Source: Cryobacterium sp. M96 (GTDB taxonomy: Bacteria; Actinomycetota; Actinomycetes; Actinomycetales; Microbacteriaceae). From it: a stretch of DNA of 56,459 nt. Numbering within the stretch: the stretch's first letter is position 1; each line of letters starts with the position of its first letter. Below the pieces are notes generated by a model. The model searched no databases. It saw only the letters and a list, made by a program, of their open reading frames with translations, and was not told the origin of the DNA. The stretch spans positions 131,364 to 187,822 of the forward strand of contig NZ_PJJS01000051.1 of assembly GCF_002929845.1 (NCBI RefSeq). The letters run 5' to 3'. Position numbers and translations under genes: made by a program. This document shows, piece by piece, positions 25,450 through 33,173 of the stretch.

Positions 25450-26180
25450 CGGTTTGATTTGTTCAATTCGAGATTAGTATGGCGAGCTCTTCTGCGGGCG
25501 TTCGGTAGCCGTGGCGTGTGCGGGGCCGGCGGTTGAGCTCGGCGGCAACGTTCTCGAGGATCCCGGACCCTACGGCCTCTGGTGGGACCCTCCGGCCTCT
25601 GCGGTCGCTGTGTTGCCCGCCCTGACCGCAACGCGGCGGCAACTTCCAAGCGCAACGATCCACGACCTTGAACGTAGAGGGCCTGGTAGATCGTCTCGTG
25701 TGACACCTGCATCTCCAGATTCTTCGGATGCTCGACTTTCAGTCGACCCGCAACCTGTTCCGGGCTGAACCGATCAGTGAGCATCACGGTGACCTGTTCC
25801 CGTAACGCTAATCCGTCCAGGTTCCTGGCTCTTGGCCGCCGAGCCCTTGCCCAGGTCTGCTCCTGCGCGAGCGAGGGCACGTAGCGGCCGGCGACCTGGT
25901 TTCTGGTCACCTCCCGACTGATCGTTGACGGCGCCCGGCCCAGTGCCGCTGCGATGCGACGCACCCCGTGACCCCGGGCGAGCTGGAATCCGATCTCTTC
26001 TCGATCTCGCAACGATCAAAGTCCGACACGGGCGACACTGAAATCCTGAACCGGTGATGGCAGCACCTTCTGATGCTCGCTTAACCACGGATACCCAGTA
26101 GGACGCGACACCCCCGCGGCCTGCGCCGCGACGGCGACCGATAGCCCCGCGTCCACCCCCTCCCAAAGCCCCGTCTTCCC
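25429..26180 (-). mobile_element. IS30-family transposase remnant (left)
   Basis: A decayed IS30 element on the minus strand. The N-terminal piece (LWEGVDAGLSVAVAAQAAGVSR, about 26160–26095) is followed by an in-frame TGA near 26015, then DREEIGFQLARGHGVRRIAAALGRAPSTISREV (HTH) to SHETIYQALYVQGRG. After that the DDE core is missing, and a different frame supplies the very C-terminus (ILENVAAELNRRPR, GYRTPAEELA, ending about 25463). A terminal inverted repeat is visible at 25429–25449. Nonsense codon, frameshift and core deletion mean it cannot encode a working transposase. Confidence 0.82.
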
Positions 26181-26336
26181 GGTCCATCTTTCCAGTACAG
26201 AGGACGTCCATTCTCCCTGGAAAAGCTAGCCCCAGCGCCACGAGTGGCCTACCTTGGGGACGAGCGGAATGCCCCGGAGGCCAATTCGCTACCGCCGTAT
26301 GTCGGCGGGCACCGCTATCGAGTAAGGAAGCTCACC

Positions 26337-28325
26337 GTGGCATACAACGTCGCCCAGAAACTCATCGCGTCGCACCTGGTCTCCGGGGAGATGGTACCGG
26401 GGACCGAAATCGGCCTGCACATCGACCAGACCCTCACCCAGGACGCGACCGGGACCCTGGTCATGCTGGAGTTGGAGGCGCTGGGACTGGATCGCGCGCG
26501 CACGGAGGTTTCCGTGCAGTACGTCGACCACAACCTGTTGCAGGCCGACAGCAAGAACGCGGAGGACCACGACTTTCTCCGCTCCGCCTGCCAGCGGTTC
26601 GGCCTGTGGTTCTCGAAGGCCGGGAACGGGGTGTCGCACCCCACGCATATGCAGCGGTTCGGCATCCCCGGCAAGACGATGGTTGGCTCCGACAGCCATA
26701 CCCCGGCCGCCGGCTCGCTGGGGATGCTGGCCATCGGCGTCGGCGGCACCGAGGTGGCCCTGGCCATAGCCGGCGAGCCCTTGTACATCAGGATGCCCGA
26801 AATCTGGGGCGTGAAGCTCACCGGACAACTGCCGCCGTGGACCAGTGCCAAAGACGTCATCCTCGAAATGCTGCGCCGGCACGGCGTCAAGGGCGGCGTC
26901 AACCGGATCATCGAATACTACGGCCCCGGCCTCGCCACCCTGACCGCGATGGATCGGCACGTGATCGCCAATATGGGCGCCGAACTGGGCGCGACCACCA
27001 CCGTTTTCCCGGCCGACGCTCAGGTGCAAACCTTCCTGCGCGCCGAACAGCGCGAGCAGGATTTCACCGAACTGCTCGCGGACGAGGATGCGACCTACGA
27101 CGTGACCGGGGAGATCGATTTGGCTTCGATCGTGCCGTTGATCGCGCTTCCCAGCTCGCCCGGCAACGTCGTGCCGGTGCGCGAAGTGGCGGGGCGCCCG
27201 GTGGGACAGGTCGTGATCGGGTCGTCCGCGAATCCGGGCCTGCGCGATTTCGCGATCGTGGCCGCGATCACGAAGGGGCGGCAGTCATTCCCCGGCCTGT
27301 CCCTCGACGTGAATCCCAGCTCCCGGCAGATTCTGCAGGACATGACCATCATGGGGGCCACCCTGGATCTGATCGGGGCGGGGGCTCGACTGCATCAGTC
27401 CGGCTGTATGGGCTGCATCGGCATGGGCCAGGCCCCAGCGAATGGCAGCATCAGCCTGCGCACGATGCCGCGCAACTTTCCCGGCCGCTCGGGCACCCAG
27501 GAAGACTCGGTCTACCTATGTTCGCCGGAGACGGGGGCCGCCGCCGCGCTGACGGGACAGATCACCGATCCGCGGGACCTGCCCGGGCTCTTCGGCTTGG
27601 AATATCCCCAGATCACACTTCCGGCGGTGTCGAGCGTGAACCTGGCGATGCTCGAGAAGCCCTTACCGCCGGAGGAATCCATGGCGGTGCACCTGGTCAA
27701 GGGCGAAAACATCTCCTCGTTGCCGGTCTTCGGACCGCTCTCCGAGCACATCGAGGCACCTGTCGCCCTGATCGTGGGCGATGACATTTCGACGGATGAG
27801 ATCCTGCCGGCGGGTGCGCGCGTGCTCCCCTTCCGCAGCAACGTCCCCAAGCTCGCCGAATTCACCTTCGACCAAGTCGACCCGACCTACCCGACTCGCG
27901 CTGCCCAAACCCGAGATACGACCGGCCACATGATCGTCGCCGGTGCCAACTATGGGCAGGGCTCCTCTAGGGAGCACGCCGCGATCACCCCGCGCTTCCT
28001 AGGATTAAGGGTGGTGCTGGCGGTCTCGTTCGCACGCATCCACTGGCAGAACCTGGCCAACTTCGGCGCACTGGCGCTCCAGTTCGCGGATGCGGCCGAT
28101 CACGATCGCATCGCGCAGGATGACGTGCTCGTGCTCGACGGGATTCGTGAGGCTCTCTCGAACGGAACGGAGATCCTCGTGCGCAACATAACCCGTGATG
28201 AGATCTACTCCGTGCGCCACGAACTCTCGACCCGGCAGATCGAGATGCTCCTCGTCGGTGGCCTCATCCCGTGGCTGCGCACCCGGAGCGCGCGCGGAGC
28301 CGCCGTTCCTGAGGAAACCAAATAG
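26337..28325 (+). CDS. Aconitate hydratase-family protein
   Basis: 662 residues, aconitase of the shorter bacterial type (NVAQKLIASHLVSGEMVPG start, then GSDSHTPAAGSLGMLAIGVGG, the iron–sulfur pair SGCMGCIGMG at Cys357/Cys360, and the swivel domain GDDISTDEILPAG … YGQGSSREHAA). It would interconvert citrate and isocitrate or a homologous pair. The place of the third cluster ligand, normally GSCTN, reads GSSAN with Ser297, so one cysteine ligand is not where expected. I chose GTG 26337, with AAGGA 8 nt upstream; the open frame continues to 26244 without homology. It lies between IS30 remnants as a single gene. Confidence 0.87.
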   Translation: MAYNVAQKLIASHLVSGEMVPGTEIGLHIDQTLTQDATGTLVMLELEALGLDRARTEVSVQYVDHNLLQADSKNAEDHDFLRSACQRFGLWFSKAGNGVSHPTHMQRFGIPGKTMVGSDSHTPAAGSLGMLAIGVGGTEVALAIAGEPLYIRMPEIWGVKLTGQLPPWTSAKDVILEMLRRHGVKGGVNRIIEYYGPGLATLTAMDRHVIANMGAELGATTTVFPADAQVQTFLRAEQREQDFTELLADEDATYDVTGEIDLASIVPLIALPSSPGNVVPVREVAGRPVGQVVIGSSANPGLRDFAIVAAITKGRQSFPGLSLDVNPSSRQILQDMTIMGATLDLIGAGARLHQSGCMGCIGMGQAPANGSISLRTMPRNFPGRSGTQEDSVYLCSPETGAAAALTGQITDPRDLPGLFGLEYPQITLPAVSSVNLAMLEKPLPPEESMAVHLVKGENISSLPVFGPLSEHIEAPVALIVGDDISTDEILPAGARVLPFRSNVPKLAEFTFDQVDPTYPTRAAQTRDTTGHMIVAGANYGQGSSREHAAITPRFLGLRVVLAVSFARIHWQNLANFGALALQFADAADHDRIAQDDVLVLDGIREALSNGTEILVRNITRDEIYSVRHELSTRQIEMLLVGGLIPWLRTRSARGAAVPEETK

Positions 28326-28384
28326 GCCCGCGCAGTGTCATTTTGCGGCAAATTTTCATTCTGTGACGGTAACCGCCCCAGTGC

Positions 28385-28589
28385 CCGACCGATCTCAATA
28401 TCGCATGTGACGGTGAATACCAGACCAGCCACGAGGGCGTGTCTGTCGCCGGTGATGCCGGCCGGGGACAGTCGCTCATCGTCTGGGCCTTCACTGAAGG
28501 TCGCGCCGCAGCAGCAGCCGTCGATCGTTTCTTGGAGGTGAGACGCAGCTGCCCTCCCCAAGCCAACGGACCACCCCTTCGCCATCTAA
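28385..28589 (+). pseudogene. C-terminal fragment of glutamate synthase small subunit (gltD)
   Basis: In the gap after the aconitase gene, one frame reads [11 protein letters not shown] then [16 protein letters not shown] and [11 protein letters not shown], the GltD C-terminal FAD/NAD-binding end. After a frameshift the family ending PTDHPFAI and a TAA (28587–28589) are still seen. The rest of gltD is absent here; an N-terminal piece lies at 29449–29565 on the other strand. The remainder of the gap up to 28811 shows nothing else I can name. Confidence 0.72.
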
Positions 28590-28811
28590 TTGACCTTCAA
28601 CCCAACCGCGGCACTATGCGCCTAGACCGCGCGGAAAACGGAGATCAACAAGCATGAGATCCTCGAAAATCAGCAGACTCCACGCGCTGGCAGCGTGGCC
28701 GGCTGGGAACTGAGAACGGGCGGCACCGACCAGCCACGCGCGGCAATCACAGCACCGTTGACACGCGCACAGCGGTAGCGGAGCATGAGGGAAATGGAAG
28801 TTGAGAACGAC

Positions 28812-29447
28812 ATGCAAAAGAAGTCGCTCACCGCACTCGTGCGCCACCATCTCAATCACGCACGGGACGCATCCAGCGGTCGCAGCGCGGAGACCGTTTA
28901 CGGCGGCCACGTGCACGTCCTCCGGCAAACGCTGATCGCGCTCCGTGCCGGGCGACGCCTTGGAGAACACGACAACCTGGCTGAAGCAACCGTGCAGGTC
29001 CTCGAGGGGCGGGTCGTTCTCACCTCGGGTGGCGCATCGTGGTCTGGATGGCGCGGGGACCTGATCACGATGCCGCCGGGCCGCAACTCGCTGGAGGCTG
29101 TCGAAGACGCGGTCATCCTGCTCACCGTGGCGAAGCTCATCGCTCCGGCGCGGCGTCCTCCGCCGATTGCACTCGGCAAGCCGACGGCAGATGGGGGCCG
29201 TGACGGGACGACCGAGGGGACGGACACCATCGTGCTCGACGCCCGCACCATCCCGCACGCCATCCGGCACGCGGCCATCTTCGGCGCGCTCGACGCCGTT
29301 GTGCCGGGGTTCGCCCTGGACGTGATCGAACCGCACGACCCCCAACGGATGCTGGCGGAACTTCAGCAGAGCCAGCCAAACACTTTCGACGTGAGCTACA
29401 TCGAACGAGGCCCGGAGCTCTGGCGGGTGCGTTTCAGCCGCGCTTAA
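28812..29447 (+). CDS. Cupin domain protein with C-terminal DUF2249 domain
   Basis: 211 residues. Residues 1–115 form a small cupin (VYGGHVHVLRQTLIALRAG, then GEHDNLAEATVQVLEGRVVL and GDLITMPPGRNSLEAVEDAVILL). After an Asp/Gly-rich linker, residues 150–211 match DUF2249 (ALDAVVPGFALDVIEPHDPQ, FDVSYIERGPELWRVRF), a TusA-like fold often found beside nitric-oxide or heme-related proteins. A sensor or small-molecule-binding role is likely but unproven. ATG 28812 was chosen by homology of the cupin start (MQKKSLTALV); in-frame ATGs lie upstream at 28785 and 28794. It is flanked by gltD fragments. Confidence 0.78.
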   Translation: MQKKSLTALVRHHLNHARDASSGRSAETVYGGHVHVLRQTLIALRAGRRLGEHDNLAEATVQVLEGRVVLTSGGASWSGWRGDLITMPPGRNSLEAVEDAVILLTVAKLIAPARRPPPIALGKPTADGGRDGTTEGTDTIVLDARTIPHAIRHAAIFGALDAVVPGFALDVIEPHDPQRMLAELQQSQPNTFDVSYIERGPELWRVRFSRA

Positions 29448-29448
29448 C

Positions 29449-29565
29449 CGACAGAGCCGACCGGTGAATTCGGGGAAGTTGTTGGTGGCCAGGAGGCGTT
29501 CGATCTCTTGGCGGCCGTCATCGCGCCAAGTGATTCCGTTCCACTCCAAATATTTCCCCACCTTG
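29449..29565 (-). pseudogene. N-terminal fragment of gltD, inverted
   Basis: On the minus strand the text LEWNGITWRDDGRQEIER followed by LLATNNFPEFTGRLC is the characteristic early GltD segment. It breaks off exactly at the 3' end of the cupin gene. No start and no downstream part are present. Together with 28385–28589 it shows that a gltD gene was broken, with one part inverted, in this region. Confidence 0.68.
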
Positions 29566-29734
29566 ACCGCCAAAATCGTAAACAGTACGCGGCACGCTGA
29601 GGAACAACCAAACCACCCGCATTTCCAGTCAGGAGAACCGAATTCCCGTGGAGTAAACGCGATGGGGAGACCATCCCTGCGGATGATCTCCCCGGAAACC
29701 GTGTGAATGGCGACTAGCTGAAGGAATCTCCACA

Positions 29735-30305
29735 GGCGCAACTGCTGCCCGCGTTCAACAGTGGAGACCCAGGCAGATCAGTCACCAGCTGCGGATCGAT
29801 TTTCCGGGACAGCCCAAGATGAACGTCGTGCACGAAAGTATCTATCGGGCTCTGTATTCGCCGCACGCAAACGGGCTGTCCCAGGGAATGGCCCGTCACC
29901 ACCGAACCGGGCGGCGCGGGCGTCCGACCCACCGTCACACGACGAAACGGCGTTCGAGGTTCTCCGGCCCGCTGCTAAGCGAGCGCCCCGCTGAGGTCGA
30001 CAACAGACTGGTTCCCGGCCATTGGGAAGGCGACCTCGTCTGCGGAACCTTTAACCGTTCAGCCATTGCGACCCTCGTGGAACGCACCACTTCATGCTCT
30101 TGCTCGTGCACCTGAACGGCAAACGCGACGCCGCCACCGTCCGTGAACGCATCGGTCAGGCCATGTCAGGGCTGCCGGCGCACCTACGAAAATCATCGAC
30201 CTGGGACCAGGTTCGGAAATGGCTGAATATCTGCAGTTTCAGACCGAGACGAACATCCCGGTCGCGATGGTGATTTCCTGGTGTCGGGATATCTCCGCTC
30301 CCTGA
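29735..30305 (+). mobile_element. IS30-family transposase remnant (plus strand, internal part)
   Basis: Plus-strand frame with QISHQLRIDFPGQPKMNVVHE, SIYRALY, then GPLLSERPAEVDNR and VPGHWEGDLVCGTFNRSAIA, the first half of the IS30 DDE domain. A frameshift near 30085 moves the text to FMLLLVHLNGKRDAATVRERIG and another near 30205 to GSEMAEYLQFQTETNIPVAM. The N-terminal HTH and the C-terminus are missing. It abuts the opposite-strand fragment at about 30305–30325. Confidence 0.8.
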
Positions 30306-30309
30306 TCCC

Positions 30310-30461
30310 AGGTCGTCGAACGGCGCAGCCTGCGTCGCGACGGCCACCGACAGCCCCGCGTCCACCTCCTCCCAAAGCGACAAACGAACGCTCAAAGGCG
30401 ACAACGGTCGAGCCATCAACAACACCCCACAGAACTCAGTGTGTTGCGCTCACCACCTGAA
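30310..30461 (-). mobile_element. IS30 5' end remnant with terminal inverted repeat (right)
   Basis: Minus-strand text ARPLSPLSVRLSLWEEVDAG, then LSVAVATQAA is the IS30 N-terminus, closely like the left remnant (LWEGVDAGLSVAVAAQAA). The outer end carries the terminal repeat 30441–30461, the mate of 25429–25449. Only about 50 codons remain before the sequence joins the plus-strand IS30 piece. Confidence 0.72.
30441..30461. repeat. IS30 terminal inverted repeat, right copy
   Basis: Ends caccacctgaa and is the inverted match (19 of 21) of 25429–25449. The pair brackets the aconitase–cupin segment. The stretch 30462–30663 after it holds no gene I can support. Confidence 0.7.
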
Positions 30462-30663
30462 CTCGCCGACGACCTCATTGGCGTGATGTCCACCTTGCGG
30501 ACGGCACGCCCTTCTCGGGTCATCATTGTCGACGTAGCGTAGGCGGGTAATTCCCGGCGGCACGGCCGACAAGCTGCACGACCCCCTCGTGCAATTCATC
30601 GCGTCGCTGGCCGCCGGGGTTACCTGCATCTGGGGTCAGGAAGACGATGTGGAGCGCTCCTGC

Positions 30664-31590
30664 TTATGGGAGGACATGCCCAGCGGTCGTGAAGAGGCGG
30701 TACCACTCCTCACGGCTGAGCGGAATTCCGGACCCTGCGGCAGACTCCACCACTCGCGCGGGCTTGGTCGTCCCCAGGACCACCTGAATGTTGGCCGGGT
30801 GCCTGGTGATCCAGGCGACCGCGATCCCCGTCGGCGTGACCCCGTGGGCGGCGGCGATGTCATCGAGGGCGTCATTGAGCGGGCCGTAATTCTCCCGGTC
30901 GCCCACGAACACGCCGTCGAAGATGCCGCTCTGGAACGGCGACCAGGCCTGCAGGGTGATGTCGTTCAGTCTGCTGTACTCGAGGAGCCCGTTGTCGCGG
31001 TCAATCGACTGGTCCAGCCCTGCCATGTTGGCAGCAACTCCCTGCGCGATCAACGGCGCGTGGGTGATGCTCAGCTGCACCTGGTTGAAGGCCAGCGGCT
31101 GGTTGACCGAACGCTTCAGCAGTTCGATCACCCCGGGCGTCTGGTTGGAGACACCGAAGTTGCGCACCTTTCCCGCGGCGTGCAGCGCGTCGAACGCCGC
31201 AGCAACATCCTCGGGCTCGACCAGAGTGTCCGGACGGTGCAGCAGCAAGATATCCAGGTAGTCGATGTTCAGCGCCGCGAGAGACTCGTCGACCGAGCGG
31301 AGGATGTGCTCCTTGGAGAAATCGAAAAAGCCCTGACGGATGCCGACCTTTGACTGAATGATGACCGCCTCACGCTCTGCGTCCGTGAACGTGACCGCGT
31401 CACCGAACCGCTTTTCGCAGCCGTGCGCGCCACCGTAGATATCGGCGTGATCAAAGAAATTGATGCCGGCATCCCGCGCGGTGCCGACGAGAGCGCGGAT
31501 CTCCTCATCGTCCATGTCCGAGATCCTCATCATCCCGAGAATGACATTGGATGCCTGCAGATTCGTACGTGGAGGGTTGTATATCTTCAT
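30664..31590 (-). CDS. Aldo/keto reductase family oxidoreductase
   Basis: 308 residues, TIM-barrel NADPH-dependent reductase. The catalytic tetrad context is seen: NFFDHADIYGG (Asp and Tyr), IIQSKVGI (Lys), LLLHRPDTLVEP (His). Later FGVSNQTPGVIELL and the C-terminal VLGTTKPARVVE bind the cofactor. It resembles the YdhF-like group of bacterial aldo/keto reductases. I chose ATG 31590 (MKIYNPPRTN), the family start, over an upstream ATG at 31665. It stands alone on the minus strand next to the scar region. The substrate is unknown. Confidence 0.9.
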   Translation of the reverse strand: MKIYNPPRTNLQASNVILGMMRISDMDDEEIRALVGTARDAGINFFDHADIYGGAHGCEKRFGDAVTFTDAEREAVIIQSKVGIRQGFFDFSKEHILRSVDESLAALNIDYLDILLLHRPDTLVEPEDVAAAFDALHAAGKVRNFGVSNQTPGVIELLKRSVNQPLAFNQVQLSITHAPLIAQGVAANMAGLDQSIDRDNGLLEYSRLNDITLQAWSPFQSGIFDGVFVGDRENYGPLNDALDDIAAAHGVTPTGIAVAWITRHPANIQVVLGTTKPARVVESAAGSGIPLSREEWYRLFTTAGHVLP

Positions 31591-32112
31591 CAGACCATCC
31601 TGCCCTACTTCGAATTTCTGCCAGCTCGCGCTCAAAGACTGTTGGAGAGTTTTCGCGCGCCACACTCACGTGGTCAGCCGGTGGCCGCGATCGGAAAACC
31701 AAAAATGAAGGGGAAGCCTTGGACCGAATGCATTTTGCTCCGGCGGGTGGGGTGGCGACTGGCTCAACAGCCGCGCGAAGACATACATACACAGCGCGAA
31801 AGACCCCGTTTGGGAATCCCTCTACGACGCTGAATTCGTGGCCATGACGAGCCGCAAAACGCTCTCACACCAGTGAAGGGTCAGAGCGAAGTTTGGGATT
31901 CACCAAAGGTCTCGGGAACTCTTGATTTTTTTCGCGACCCGACGCCCGAATGGAGCCAGATACCCGTGTGATCAGCCTCGCCGAAAGCGCCGAATCGCCC
32001 ACCATAGACTCCGTCGACGCCGCCCTGCACCTCATCCTCTCGCCCAACACGGGCCGGCACCACATCGTCAAGAACCGCGCTACCAAATACGTGGGCTGGC
32101 GCTATTATCAAG
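31591..32112. other. Gene-poor stretch upstream of the aldo/keto reductase
   Basis: About 520 bp without a supportable gene. Short open frames exist on both strands but none shows a recognisable family or consistent start. It may contain the aldo/keto reductase promoter and eroded sequence. Confidence 0.4.
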
Positions 32113-32694
32113 TGCATACCTAGAAGCGCTGCTGGCCACACGTGAACGACTCCTGGCGGCCACACCTCTGCTGATGCTTCTGCAGATTGTTCTACTTCCC
32201 ATCTACCTGCTGCTGTTCGCCGGCCCGAACACCTCTCGATGATCGAGATCGAGCCGTTCCTCGACGCGTTCCCCGTCCTGATCGTGATTCCCTGCTGGTT
32301 GCGGTCACGGTTCAATGGGTTGGCCGTCGGCACCGGTTCGGCCGGGCAATCGAAGCTGAGCAGATCCCAGATCGCGGCGGTGGGCACGCGGATTGCCTCG
32401 CTTCTGCTGGTGGTGCCGCTGTACATCGCGTTTCCGGTCATCATGGTCGTCGTCGGGTTGTCAGCGAGTCGACTCGCACGCCTGGACGTGCCGGCGACCC
32501 GCGCGCTCGTCTTCAGCGGGTCCACCCGCAATTCCCTGGTGGTGCTCCCTCTGGCGCTTGCGCTAGCGGAGTCCCTGTCCGTGGCCGCACTGGCCGTGGT
32601 GACCCAGACGCTCGTGGAGCTGGTCGGCATGGTGATCCTCGTGCGTCTCGTACCTCGGCTCACCGGGCGTGCACGCCGTCTGTCGGGCCGGTGA
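32113..32694 (+). pseudogene. Arsenite-permease-like (ACR3/BASS-type) transporter remnant
   Basis: Two frames meeting near 32240 carry transporter text: LLMLLQIVLLPIYLLLFAGP in the first, then FLDAFPVLIVIP, VVPLYIAFPVIMVVVGL and ATRALVFSGSTRNSLVVLP with ALVVTQ-like VVTQTLVELVGMVILVRLVP in the second. This matches the C-terminal half of arsenical-resistance permeases of the bile-acid:sodium symporter superfamily. The N-terminal half is missing and at least one frameshift breaks it. No arsR or arsC is nearby. The second part has its own ATG at 32239 and could be translated, but would be half a transporter. Confidence 0.65.
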
Positions 32695-32708
32695 CGGCCG
32701 CGTCACGT

Positions 32709-33164
32709 CTACTCCAGGCACGGCCCGTCGCGGAGGTGGACCCGTGCGCCCCAATCATCGATCGCGTGCCACAGCCCGTTCGGCTCTGCCACCCGGTCGA
32801 TGTCGGTGCGGGCGTTCCAGAACGGTCCACCCTCCACGATCAGGCACTGCCCCGCATCAACCCGCACCTCACTCACAGTCCCGAACAGCAGCACCCGCTC
32901 CCTCGGTTGCACCGTCACGGTGCCCACGTCGGCTGTGCCACCTGCCGCCTGAATGTCCATCGGGATCTGTCCGGCGTTGCGCAGCGTTCCGCAGCCGGGG
33001 ACGGGTCCCCTGCAGGTGTTCGACCCGGGGATGACGAGCGAGACGGCGAGCACACCGGCCACGGCCAGCAGCGGCAGCCCGAACAGGGCAAACGTTCGGC
33101 CTCGGTGGCCCCGGGCCGTGCCCGGGTCACGGGCACGGACCGCTGTGCGGTCCCGATCAGCCAT
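32709..33164 (-). CDS. Single-helix membrane protein of unknown function
   Basis: 151 residues: basic, Arg-rich 25-residue start, one hydrophobic helix (TFALFGLPLLAVAGVLAVSLVI), then an external domain with four cysteines (TCRGPVPGC … GQC … GPC) that could form disulfides. No family recognised. It starts 9 bp after the stop of the P-type ATPase gene, so it is probably the last gene of the V-ATPase operon. A role as a small accessory of the pump is possible but only by position. Confidence 0.6.
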   Translation of the reverse strand: MADRDRTAVRARDPGTARGHRGRTFALFGLPLLAVAGVLAVSLVIPGSNTCRGPVPGCGTLRNAGQIPMDIQAAGGTADVGTVTVQPRERVLLFGTVSEVRVDAGQCLIVEGGPFWNARTDIDRVAEPNGLWHAIDDWGARVHLRDGPCLE

Positions 33165-33173
33165 CAGAATGGC

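Noticed and set aside
28590..28811. Extra coding region between the gltD remnant and the cupin gene
   Set aside because: Short frames on both strands have no start signal or family pattern.
25429..30461. Active composite transposon
   Set aside because: All transposase pieces are truncated, frameshifted or interrupted by stops, so there is no sign of self-mobility.
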